Shown piece after piece: positions 52,441 through 59,820 of a stretch of 64,000 nucleotides of DNA. Both the position numbers and the translations under genes were made by a program. Location of the stretch: the NCBI GenBank assembly GCA_017560945.1, contig JAFZDY010000019.1, forward strand, positions 1 to 64,000, in the 5' to 3' direction. This DNA comes from Bacteroidaceae bacterium. GTDB taxonomy: Bacteria; Bacteroidota; Bacteroidia; Bacteroidales; Bacteroidaceae. The first letter of the stretch is position 1, and every line of letters starts with the position of its first letter. The notes under the pieces are model-generated. The model was not told the DNA's origin, made no database searches, and saw only the letters and a program-made list of their open reading frames with translations.

Positions 52441-55400
52441 TTACTTATACTCCTGCCAGCTCTTGATCTGGATGTTTTCCTCACCCTTTTCGCAGAAGGC
52501 TTCGATGAAAGCACCTGCCAAACGAGCATTGGTAATCAAGGGGATGTTATGGTCGATAGCACCACGACGAATCTTGTAACCGTTGGTCAACTCACGCTTA
52601 GTATGATTCTTCGGAATGTTGACGATAAGGTCAAACTTATGATCACTAATCATCTTCATCACATTGTTCTCAGCATCAGCCTTTTCATCGGGCCAATATA
52701 CAGGAGTAGTGTTTACTCCGTGAGCATTGAGGAATGTAGCAGTACCTGCAGTAGCATAAATGTTGTAGCCCTTAGCGGCCAACATACGGCTCGCATCCAA
52801 CAAATCTACCTTTGACTTCATGGCTCCGCTTGAGAGCATTACACCTTTTTCCTTGCGAGGAATCTTGAAGCCAGTAGAAATCATAGCACTGAGGAGTGCT
52901 TCGCTGAAATCATCACCTACACATCCTACTTCACCTGTAGAGGACATATCTACGCCCAACACGGGGTCTGCCTTGTGAAGACGTGAGAACGAGAATTGAG
53001 AAGCCTTAATACCAATCCAGTCAATATCGAAAGCACTCTTATCGGGACGAGTATAGGGAGCATCCAACATGATGCGGGTAGCAGTCTCAATGAAATTGCG
53101 CTTAAGAATCTTGGATACGAAGGGGAACGAACGTGAAGCACGGAGGTTACACTCGATAACCTTCACTTCGTTATTGCGGGCCAAGAACTGGATATTGAAA
53201 GGACCTGAGATGTTCAACTCCTTGGCAATCTGACGGCTGATCTGCTTGATGCGACGAGCCGTAGCGAAATAAATCTTCTGAGCAGGGAAAACGAGAGTTG
53301 CATCACCTGAGTGTACTCCGGCAAACTCGATGTGCTCGCTGATGGCATACTCTACCACCTCGCCATTCTGTGCTACGGCGTCGAACTCGATTTCCTTGGT
53401 ATTCTCGAGGAACTGGCTTACTACTACGGGAAACTCCTTAGACACCTCAGAGGCCATCTGGAGGAACTCCTTCAACTCGTCATCGTTGTAGCACACGTTC
53501 ATAGCTGCACCTGAGAGTACGTATGAAGGACGCACGAGGACGGGGTAACCAACCTTGTCCACAAACTGCTTCACATCCTCAAGGCTGGTCAACTCCTGCC
53601 AAGCGGGTTGGTCGATGCCCAACTGGTCGAGCATAGCAGAGAACTTGTTACGATTCTCGGCGCGGTCGATGCTCAAGGGTGAAGTACCCAAGATGGGCAC
53701 TGACTGGCGATGGAGTTTCATAGCCAAGTTGTTAGGAATCTGTCCACCTACAGAGACAATGACACCACCAGGTTGTTCGAGATCAATCACATCAAGCACG
53801 CGCTCAAATGAGAGTTCGTCGAAATAGAGGCGATCACACATGTCGTAGTCGGTTGATACGGTCTCGGGGTTGTAGTTGATCATGATAGACTTGTAACCCA
53901 ACTTACGAGCGGTCTGCACGGCGTTCACCGAACACCAGTCAAACTCTACGGATGAACCAATGCGGTAGGCTCCTGAGCCGAGGACAACTACTGATTTATC
54001 GGTCTTGTAGTAGTTCACATCGTAACCCTCCACGGCATAGGTCATGTAGAGGTAGTTGGTCAAGTCGGGGTGTTCGCTTGCCACGGTGTTGATGCGCTTC
54101 ACGGCGGGAAGAATACCCAATTCCTTACGACGTGAACGAACAGCGAGCAACTCCTTCTCCATACCACCAGTAGGCTTCACTACGAAGCGGGCAATCTGGA
54201 AGTCAGAGAAACCGAGCACCTTGGCTTGACGGAGCACGTCAGCAGGCACTTCGGCTAATGTATTGTAACCGCAGAGTACATTCTTGTAATCCACGATATT
54301 CTTCAATCTTTCGAGGAACCAGGGAGAGATCTTGGTCAACTCATAGAGGCGTTCGATGGTGTAACCCTCCTCCAATGCTTGTGCAAGGGCAAATACGCGG
54401 AGGTCAGTAGGATTAGACAACTCATGATCAAGGTTTTCGAACTTGGTGTGTTCATTACCTACGAATCCGTGCATTCCCTGTCCAATCATGCGAAGACCCT
54501 TCTGGATGATTTCTTCGAACGAACGACCGATAGACATGATTTCGCCCACAGACTTCATGCTTGAGCCGATTTCGCGAGACACACCAGCAAACTTGGTCAA
54601 GTCCCAACGAGGAATCTTACAGATGTAGTAGTCGAGTTCAGGAGCTACGTATGCAGAGTTGGGAGTTCCCATCTCACCAATCTGGTCGAGAGTATAACCA
54701 AGGGCAATCTTAGCAGCTACAAAGGCAAGGGGATAACCAGTGGCCTTAGAAGCAAGAGCCGATGAACGACTGAGGCGAGCATTTACCTCGATGACACGAT
54801 AGTCGTTGGTAAAGCCATTGAACGCATACTGGATGTTACACTCACCCACGATGCCGAGGTGACGGATAGCCTTCACAGAGAGTTCCTTAAGCATAGTCAC
54901 CTGCTCGTCACTGAGTGAGCAAGTGGGAGCCACCACGATAGATTCACCAGTGTGGATACCCAGAGGGTCGAAGTTCTCCATGCTTGCCACGGTGAAGCAG
55001 TGGTCGTTCGCGTCGCGGATAACCTCGAACTCGATTTCCTTCCATCCCTTCAACGACTCTTCTACAAGAATCTGCTTGCTGAAGGTGAACGAGCTTTCGG
55101 CCAACTTCACGAACTCCTCCTTATTCTGACAGATACCGCTACCAAGTCCGCCCAATGCATAAGCCGAACGAACCATCACGGGGAAGCCGATACGCTCAGC
55201 GGCGGCAATGGCATCCTCCATTGTCTCCACAGCCTGGCTGACGGGAGTCTTCATCTCTATCTCGTCGAGTTTCTTCACGAAGAGGTCGCGGTCCTCGGTG
55301 TACATGATGGCGTCAACCGATGTACCCAATACCTGTACGCCGTACTTTTCAAGGATACCACGAGTGTAGAGGTCTGTACCACAGTTCAATGCAGTCTGTC

Positions 55401-55671
55401 CACCAAAGGCGAGCAGAATGCCGTCGGGGCGTTCCTTCTTGATGATTTCTTCCACAAAGTAAGGTGTCACAGGCAAGAAATACACCTGGTCGGCAATACC
55501 CTCAGATGTCTGAATGGTGGCCACATTGGGGTTCACCAATACCGAACTGATACCCTCTTCGCGCAAGGCCTTCAACGCCTGCGAACCGCTGTAGTCAAAC
55601 TCTCCGGCTTGACCAATCTTCAGTGCGCCCGAGCCGAGCACGAGCACTTTCTTCAGCTTCTTTTTCTCCAT
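52441..55671 (-). CDS. carB: Carbamoyl-phosphate synthase large subunit
   Basis: 1,076 residues, full length. It has two ATP-grasp halves: the first begins KVLVLGSGALKIGQAGEFDYSGSQA and the second VVVLGSGAYRIGSSVEFDWCSV. The C-terminal MGS-like regulatory domain (about 935-1065) has AAKGYNIYATAGTATFL. It makes carbamoyl phosphate from bicarbonate, ATP and glutamine-derived ammonia for both arginine and pyrimidine synthesis. carA is not adjacent on this strand. The leader (about 270 nt) is complex. Confidence 0.97.
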   Translation of the reverse strand: MEKKKLKKVLVLGSGALKIGQAGEFDYSGSQALKALREEGISSVLVNPNVATIQTSEGIADQVYFLPVTPYFVEEIIKKERPDGILLAFGGQTALNCGTDLYTRGILEKYGVQVLGTSVDAIMYTEDRDLFVKKLDEIEMKTPVSQAVETMEDAIAAAERIGFPVMVRSAYALGGLGSGICQNKEEFVKLAESSFTFSKQILVEESLKGWKEIEFEVIRDANDHCFTVASMENFDPLGIHTGESIVVAPTCSLSDEQVTMLKELSVKAIRHLGIVGECNIQYAFNGFTNDYRVIEVNARLSRSSALASKATGYPLAFVAAKIALGYTLDQIGEMGTPNSAYVAPELDYYICKIPRWDLTKFAGVSREIGSSMKSVGEIMSIGRSFEEIIQKGLRMIGQGMHGFVGNEHTKFENLDHELSNPTDLRVFALAQALEEGYTIERLYELTKISPWFLERLKNIVDYKNVLCGYNTLAEVPADVLRQAKVLGFSDFQIARFVVKPTGGMEKELLAVRSRRKELGILPAVKRINTVASEHPDLTNYLYMTYAVEGYDVNYYKTDKSVVVLGSGAYRIGSSVEFDWCSVNAVQTARKLGYKSIMINYNPETVSTDYDMCDRLYFDELSFERVLDVIDLEQPGGVIVSVGGQIPNNLAMKLHRQSVPILGTSPLSIDRAENRNKFSAMLDQLGIDQPAWQELTSLEDVKQFVDKVGYPVLVRPSYVLSGAAMNVCYNDDELKEFLQMASEVSKEFPVVVSQFLENTKEIEFDAVAQNGEVVEYAISEHIEFAGVHSGDATLVFPAQKIYFATARRIKQISRQIAKELNISGPFNIQFLARNNEVKVIECNLRASRSFPFVSKILKRNFIETATRIMLDAPYTRPDKSAFDIDWIGIKASQFSFSRLHKADPVLGVDMSSTGEVGCVGDDFSEALLSAMISTGFKIPRKEKGVMLSSGAMKSKVDLLDASRMLAAKGYNIYATAGTATFLNAHGVNTTPVYWPDEKADAENNVMKMISDHKFDLIVNIPKNHTKRELTNGYKIRRGAIDHNIPLITNARLAGAFIEAFCEKGEENIQIKSWQEYK

Positions 55672-55742
55672 TGTTTTGTTACTATTTTTATATTTTGTTC
55701 TTTTACCTTTGTATTCGCACTTTCATTTCATTCTTTTTGCCG

Positions 55743-55811
55743 TTTTTTTTCTCCCACAGGGAAAATATTTTTCTCAGGTAGGGCAAAAAGTTTTTCCCTG
55801 TCTTCCAGTTT
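55743..55811 (-). repeat. Palindromic array in the carB leader, about 22-bp period
   Basis: Units centre on CTCCCACAGGG (55757), CTCAGGTAGGG (55779) and TTCCCTGT (about 55800), separated by A/T runs (AAAATATTTTT, CAAAAAGTTTTT). Word and spacing match the valS leader array; the third unit is decayed. Confidence 0.6.
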
Positions 55812-55833
55812 TTGACACCTCGCATATAAAGAA

Positions 55834-55880
55834 AATGCATCGCTCTTCCCAAGGGAAGGGAGCAATGCATTCACTTTTTT
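55834..55880 (-). terminator. Terminator-like hairpin in the carB leader (possible attenuator)
   Basis: On the minus strand, AATGCATTGCTCCCTTCCC pairs with GGGAAGAGCGATGCATT and is followed by TTCTTT. It lies between the promoter and the array, directly after a 16-residue leader frame. A six-T run on the opposite side means it could also act on + transcripts. Confidence 0.5.
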
Positions 55881-55929
55881 ATACTATAATATGTCTGTCG
55901 GATTTGCCGACGAGTTGTTTAGTGTCCAT
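55879..55929 (-). CDS. Possible 16-residue carB leader peptide
   Basis: ATG GAC ACT ... encodes MDTKQLVGKSDRHIIV and stops immediately before the terminator-like hairpin. A GTCGG-CAAAT-CCGAC hairpin lies within the frame, and GAAAG precedes the ATG. The arrangement is that of an attenuation leader. There is only one arginine codon, so a simple arginine-codon stall is not obvious. Could be chance. Confidence 0.25.
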   Translation of the reverse strand: MDTKQLVGKSDRHIIV

Positions 55930-55946
55930 ACTTTCAGAATTTCGTG

Positions 55947-55977
55947 CAAAGTAACAACATATTTCTGACATAGCAAA
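55947..55977 (-). promoter_or_regulatory. carB promoter
   Basis: On the minus strand, TTTG (55974-55977), a 19-bp spacer and TTACTTTG (55947-55954) fit the -33/-7 pattern with one mismatch. Confidence 0.5.
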
Positions 55978-56010
55978 GAAAAAAGGAGAGAACTTTGAGA
56001 AAAATAGGAG

Positions 56011-56044
56011 AAAAGAAAAAGGGCCGTGTTTAAAACACAGCCCC
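56011..56044 (-). terminator. tRNA-Gln terminator
   Basis: On the minus strand GGGGCTGTGTTTT and AAACACGGCCC form a stem, followed by TTTTTCTTTT. Confidence 0.8.
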
Positions 56045-56059
56045 TCTTGGATTTTTAGG

Positions 56060-56130
56060 TTGGACTACCAGGATTCGAACCTGGAAAAACAGAACCAAAA
56101 CCTGTTGTGTTACCATTACACCATAGTCCA
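56060..56130 (-). tRNA. tRNA-Gln (anticodon TTG)
   Basis: On the minus strand TGGACTA and TAGTCCA form a perfect acceptor stem. The anticodon stem ACAGG/TCTGT closes a TTTTGGT loop with anticodon TTG, and the T arm is CCAGGTTCGAATCCTGG. CCA is not encoded. A TATCTTTG -7 element lies at 56162-56169 on the minus strand. Confidence 0.93.
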
Positions 56131-56216
56131 ATCATTATGTGCCTTCTGTTAAAAAGCGGTGCAAAGATAGTACTCTCTTGCGAATTCTCCAAAAAAATGG
56201 AGAAGAAAATGCGAAA

Positions 56217-56300
56217 TTAGGCACAGATTGTGTGGTTTTAATGAATTTTAGCCCCTAATCAGGTGTAAAAACTCACCTCATCCGCACAATCCGTGCCTAA
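56217..56300. repeat. Long dispersed palindrome with TTAGGCAC ends, copy C
   Basis: TTAGGCACAGATTGTGTGG and the near-complement ending GTGCCTAA enclose an inner AGGTG-TAAAAACT-CACCT hairpin. It lies 12 bp beyond the tyrS stop on the minus strand and shares its end sequence with copy A. Confidence 0.7.
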
Positions 56301-56311
56301 ACTGATTGCTA

Positions 56312-57604
56312 TTATTTGGCAATTACCAAGTAGTAATTTTTCTTACCGCGTTGTACGAGCAGATATTTCTCGTTCAACAAGTCGGCCGTAGTGATATCCT
56401 GATCGAAAGCCGCAAGTTTCTCCTTGTTCAACGATACACCGCCGCCCTGCACCAACTTGCGCATTTCACCCTTTGAGGGGAATACAGCCGCATTTTCAAC
56501 GAAGAGGTCAACGGCCTTCACACCCTCGACGAGCAGATTCTTGTCAATCTCGAACTGGGGAACGCCTTCAAACACAGCCAACAAAGTAGCTTCGTCTAAC
56601 TTATGAAGAGCTTCGCTCGTAGCATTTCCAAAGAGGATGCCTGAAGCCTCCACCGCTGCATTATAATCCTCCTCAGAGTGTACCATGATGGTAACTTCCT
56701 TGGCCAATCGTTTCTGCAACAGACGCAAGTGAGGAGCCTCGGTGTGCTCAGCAATGAGGGCATCAATCTCGTCCTTTTCGATGGAGGTGAAAATCTTGAT
56801 GTAGCGGGCCGCATCCTCGTCACTCACGTTCAACCAGAACTGGTAGAACTTGTAAGGTGAAGTATAGGCAGGGTCGAGCCAGATGTTTCCGCTCTCAGTC
56901 TTACCAAATTTACCACCATCAGCCTTAGTGATCAAGGGGCAAGTGAGTGCATAAGCCTCACCACCTGTGGTACGACGGATAAGTTCAGTACCTGTTGTGA
57001 TGTTTCCCCACTGGTCACTACCACCCACCTGCAACTTACAATTCTTGTGAGTATTCAAGTAGAGGAAGTCGTATCCCTGCAAGAGTTGGTAAGTAAACTC
57101 AGTGAAAGAAAGTCCGTCGCGAGCCTCACCATTGAGTCGTTTCTGCACACTATCCTTGGCCATCATGTAGTTGACGGTAATGTGCTTACCGATGTCGCGA
57201 GCAAAATCGAGGAAAGTGAAGTCCTTCATCCAATCATAGTTGTTCACCAATTCGGCCTTGTTTTCCGCATCGCTATTGAAATCGAGGAATTTCTCCAATT
57301 GCTTCTTGATGCATGCAACATTGTGGCTCAAGGTAGCCTCATCGAGGAGATTGCGCTCTTGTGACTTACCCGAGGGGTCGCCAATCATACCTGTGGCTCC
57401 TCCAATGAGTGCCAAAGGTTTGTGTCCGCAACGTTGCAAGTGACGCAACATCATCACACCGCACAAGTGTCCGATGTGCAACGAATCGGCCGTGGGGTCG
57501 ATACCCAAGTAGGCCGTTACCATCTCTTTCGAGAGCAATTCTTCAGTGCCCGGCATCATGGTGTGCAACATGCCGCGCCATCTAAGTTCTTCTACAAAGT
57601 TCAT
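56312..57604 (-). CDS. tyrS: Tyrosyl-tRNA synthetase
   Basis: 430 residues from the ATG at 57604, starting [19 protein letters not shown] as in the family; a longer open frame upstream runs through the promoter and was not used. It has the class I motif [18 protein letters not shown] and [13 protein letters not shown] (KMSKS equivalent), with a C-terminal S4 domain (about 365-430). It charges tRNA-Tyr. Confidence 0.96.
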   Translation of the reverse strand: MNFVEELRWRGMLHTMMPGTEELLSKEMVTAYLGIDPTADSLHIGHLCGVMMLRHLQRCGHKPLALIGGATGMIGDPSGKSQERNLLDEATLSHNVACIKKQLEKFLDFNSDAENKAELVNNYDWMKDFTFLDFARDIGKHITVNYMMAKDSVQKRLNGEARDGLSFTEFTYQLLQGYDFLYLNTHKNCKLQVGGSDQWGNITTGTELIRRTTGGEAYALTCPLITKADGGKFGKTESGNIWLDPAYTSPYKFYQFWLNVSDEDAARYIKIFTSIEKDEIDALIAEHTEAPHLRLLQKRLAKEVTIMVHSEEDYNAAVEASGILFGNATSEALHKLDEATLLAVFEGVPQFEIDKNLLVEGVKAVDLFVENAAVFPSKGEMRKLVQGGGVSLNKEKLAAFDQDITTADLLNEKYLLVQRGKKNYYLVIAK

Positions 57605-57667
57605 TGTATCGTTTCGTTTTTTAGTTATTCTTCCATTAAAGCAGGTATAGGGGTTCATACCGAGCGG

Positions 57668-57698
57668 CAAAATTACGACCTTTTTAGGGAATAGCCAA
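57668..57698 (-). promoter_or_regulatory. tyrS promoter, -33 element inside the 42-bp direct repeat
   Basis: On the minus strand TTGG (57695-57698), a 19-bp spacer and TAATTTTG (57668-57675). The TTGG lies within the direct repeat; the -7 element lies outside it. Confidence 0.55.
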
Positions 57699-57732
57699 GA
57701 AATCAGTAGGATTTTATGACCATTTGACACAT
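57691..57732. repeat. 42-bp direct repeat, left copy (tyrS side)
   Basis: Identical over 42 bp to 58729-58770 (begins ATAGCCAAGAAATCAGTAGG, ends CATTTGACACAT). The two copies bracket the DUF3791/DUF3990 cassette, and the flanking bases differ on both sides. Confidence 0.95.
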
Positions 57733-57762
57733 CTGGTAACCACTTTTCAAAACTATACTACC

Positions 57763-57975
57763 TCAATTTTTTAGTTCTTGATAAAGAGCTACAGGTCCCA
57801 AATGCCACATCTTTGTCTCTTCAACTTCCAGTTTCTGATATGTTTCAGATTGGTATATTTTACTTATGGCTTCTACGACGCCAATACCTTCGTCAGCAAC
57901 CAACATATCGGCCATCCAACTGATTTTAGACGGAAGAAAAAGATAAAGATTCTGCTGTGTCACATTCAGATTCAT
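57763..57975 (-). CDS. Third protein of the DUF3791/DUF3990 cassette
   Basis: 70 residues with no known domain name that I can assign. The sequence VVEAISKIYQSETYQKLEVEETKMWHLGPVALYQEL matches the style of small proteins encoded next to DUF3990 genes in other Bacteroidota and Firmicutes (pattern 'F/Y-SxTYxxLExExTKMWxxxPxxLY'). It overlaps the DUF3990 stop by four bases (ATGA), so it is translationally coupled. A candidate antitoxin or chaperone. Confidence 0.7.
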   Translation of the reverse strand: MNLNVTQQNLYLFLPSKISWMADMLVADEGIGVVEAISKIYQSETYQKLEVEETKMWHLGPVALYQELKN

Positions 57976-58457
57976 AAAACTACCTCCTTTGCTTGTATGA
58001 AAGTTAATGCTCGTAAGGACTTCGGAGTATGAAATAAGAATTGGTCAACAAGTTTGTACGTCTTTAGTTCTTTAATCAAAGTTTGCTTGTCAAGCACTCC
58101 TCCCTCATAAAGAGCAAATGCCGCATACACACGGTCATTGGCCACAGGGCCATAAACCACGTCATAAAAATGAATAAAGTTTCTATCTGTACGGTTAGCC
58201 ATCACAAAATCCAACCATTCTTCCGTAGGTTCATTAAAAGACAGCCCATTCAAACCATTTACCTTTTCCTTATCCAAGAAATACTCATTGACATACCCTT
58301 TTGTAACTTTATGTCCTCCCATCCTACGCTTGACCCATGCTTCAGCCTGTTCATACGATGTAGTCACGTAAAAGCCAAGACCATAATCCAATGTACGGTT
58401 AGAATGACGGATTTCAGGAGTTTCCACCCGCTCCAAACTTCCATGATATACTTTCAT
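57972..58457 (-). CDS. DUF3990 protein, ADP-ribosyltransferase-like
   Basis: 161 residues. The family phrases are clear: VYHGSLERVETPEI, LDYGLGFYVTTSYEQAEAWVKRR, EEWLDFVMANR, YGPVANDRVYAAF and a C-terminal LVDQFLFHTPKSLRAL. The N-terminal YHGS and GxGFYxT motifs resemble the His and Tyr elements of diphtheria-type ADP-ribosyltransferases, so an NAD-using toxin or modifier is plausible. Activity is inferred. It is coupled on both sides: the start overlaps the DUF3791 stop (TAATG), and the stop overlaps the third gene. Confidence 0.85.
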   Translation of the reverse strand: MKVYHGSLERVETPEIRHSNRTLDYGLGFYVTTSYEQAEAWVKRRMGGHKVTKGYVNEYFLDKEKVNGLNGLSFNEPTEEWLDFVMANRTDRNFIHFYDVVYGPVANDRVYAAFALYEGGVLDKQTLIKELKTYKLVDQFLFHTPKSLRALTFIQAKEVVL

Positions 58458-58678
58458 TACTCCTTAGCTTTTCTGAGTTGGATAAATTCATCGATATCAG
58501 CCATAATCCATTGGCGACTTTGCGTATGCAGAATTTCGTAATGTTCATTCAAATACTCCAGTACACCATAGCTGTTCAGGAGCGAAAGGGTTTCAGCTCC
58601 TGTCAACCCCTTTTCAGTCTTGTATTGTTCTACGCAAAAAGAGATAAAATAGGCAATATCCAGTGTCCTCTTATCCAT
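58457..58678 (-). CDS. DUF3791 protein
   Basis: 73 residues. The all-helical DUF3791 pattern is present: IAYFISFCVEQYKTEKGLTGAETLSLLNSYGVLEYLNEHYEILHTQS. It is regularly found beside DUF3990 and is a candidate antitoxin. First gene of the cassette, 28 bp downstream of a -7 element supplied next to the right copy of the direct repeat. Confidence 0.88.
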   Translation of the reverse strand: MDKRTLDIAYFISFCVEQYKTEKGLTGAETLSLLNSYGVLEYLNEHYEILHTQSRQWIMADIDEFIQLRKAKE

Positions 58679-58705
58679 TATGGCTCAATATTATTTCTTT
58701 CTGCG

Positions 58706-58736
58706 CAAAAATAAATATTCTTTTTTGTATAGCCAA
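58706..58736 (-). promoter_or_regulatory. Cassette promoter, -33 element inside the 42-bp direct repeat
   Basis: On the minus strand TTGG (58733-58736), a 19-bp spacer and TATTTTTG (58706-58713). The -33 element and everything upstream of it to 58770 are identical to the tyrS promoter. Confidence 0.55.
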
Positions 58737-58770
58737 GAAATCAGTAGGATTTTATGACCATTTGACACAT
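58729..58770. repeat. 42-bp direct repeat, right copy (upstream of the cassette)
   Basis: Exact copy of 57691-57732, 1,038 bp apart. Confidence 0.95.
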
Positions 58771-58803
58771 TCACACATAGGGAAGAAGGTTGTCGAAAAT
58801 AAA

Positions 58804-58872
58804 TTCAAGCACGGATTTCACGGATAAATCAGTGTAAACAACGAACAAAAAAACCGTATAATACGTGTCTGA
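58804..58872. repeat. Decayed long palindrome, copy D
   Basis: AAGCACGGATTTCACGG and, on the other arm, CCGTATAATACGTGTCTGA pair imperfectly. It lies 6 bp beyond the stop of the minus-strand DUF3108 gene, the same position as copies A-C. Confidence 0.4.
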
Positions 58873-58877
58873 AATAA

Positions 58878-59756
58878 TCACTTCTTCACCACAGAGGTCA
58901 GTGGATGACGATTGCCCTTGATGTCCTTGATGAAGGCTTTGGCCGAGCCGAAGTTGAGATAGAGGTCGAGACGGACAGGAAGGTGATTCAAGTCATCGGT
59001 CACATAGAAGGTGATAACTTCTTGTTCGCGTCCCTTCTTATCATACTCCACCAGCGAGAGGACAAGGCATCGGTAAGTGGTTTCATCCCCATCCTCGGCC
59101 TTAATATTCTTCTTTCCGCGAAAGATAAGTGTCTGATTTTCCACTTTACGGCCAGTAGCCATCTGGAAATGGATTTTATCCCCCACCTTATAATCTTTAG
59201 GATCAAACGAACGAGCACGTTGGAGAATACTGAGCATGTCGTAAATACACTCGTCCATAGTGTCCTGCGTAGTCTTCACACTACCATCTCTGAACAGACG
59301 ATGTTGCTTGGCGTGACTCTTTCCATTGGGATAACTAAACCATGCCTCGTCCACAGTGTATCGCTTTCCCTCCTCTGCCCCTTTGCGGAAATAGAGTGGT
59401 TCCATCTGGGTGGTCATCCGACTGATGAGTGTGTCGCGCATCTTGAAAAAGTTGTCGGCCCTACGACTACTGGTGGCAATGAGCGAAGTTTGGTATCCCT
59501 TTGTCCCATTGGGTAACGTAATGCCATCTGTCTTCAATCGCGAAGTACCTGCCTTGACCCATACAAACTTCCAATTGAAATACATTTCATAATCCAATTG
59601 CTCACCATCCTGAAAGGCATTGTTCTCAGCAGGGCATTGCGCACTGATGGTCAATGCATTGAATAACAAAAGGAGAATCATCCCCAAGACCTTACTCTTC
59701 CCCACATGGAGGAGAGCAGATAGTCCACTTATTGTATTATGAATCAAGTTTCGCAT
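58878..59756 (-). CDS. DUF3108 envelope protein
   Basis: 292 residues from the ATG at 59756; an alternative ATG at 59681 would give a cleaner signal peptide (MILLLLFNALTISAQ). Family phrases are AFQDGEQLDYEMYFNWKFVWVKAGT, FFKMRDTLISRM, DMLSILQRARSFD and VYYVTDDLNHLPVRLDLYLNFGSAKAFI in character. Periplasmic. Role unknown; DUF3108 proteins are common single-copy envelope proteins in Bacteroidota. The next gene upstream on the same strand ends 64 bp away, with a CCCTCC-type palindrome between. Confidence 0.85.
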   Translation of the reverse strand: MRNLIHNTISGLSALLHVGKSKVLGMILLLLFNALTISAQCPAENNAFQDGEQLDYEMYFNWKFVWVKAGTSRLKTDGITLPNGTKGYQTSLIATSSRRADNFFKMRDTLISRMTTQMEPLYFRKGAEEGKRYTVDEAWFSYPNGKSHAKQHRLFRDGSVKTTQDTMDECIYDMLSILQRARSFDPKDYKVGDKIHFQMATGRKVENQTLIFRGKKNIKAEDGDETTYRCLVLSLVEYDKKGREQEVITFYVTDDLNHLPVRLDLYLNFGSAKAFIKDIKGNRHPLTSVVKK

Positions 59757-59778
59757 AGGCTATTGTATAATTTGGATT

Positions 59779-59805
59779 CGCCTCCCTCCACACGAAGGAG
59801 AGGGA
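59779..59805. repeat. Dispersed CCTCCCTC...GGAGAGGG palindrome, copy 5
   Basis: CGCCTCCCTCC, a short ACACGAA loop and GGAGAGGGA lie between two minus-strand genes. Similar to the copies around the permease genes. Confidence 0.4.
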
Positions 59806-59820
59806 TGGGCGGTTTCCATA

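Noticed and set aside
54952..55815. 287-codon open frame on + across the carB start and leader
   Set aside because: Antisense shadow; it runs through the carB 5' end and the palindromic leader array with no family resemblance.
57604..57730. N-terminal extension of TyrS by 42 codons
   Set aside because: The extension reads through the inferred promoter and the 42-bp repeat; the ATG at 57604 gives the normal TyrS start.
57691..58770. Classical transposon or integrative element
   Set aside because: No transposase, integrase or terminal inverted repeats; only the direct repeats are present.
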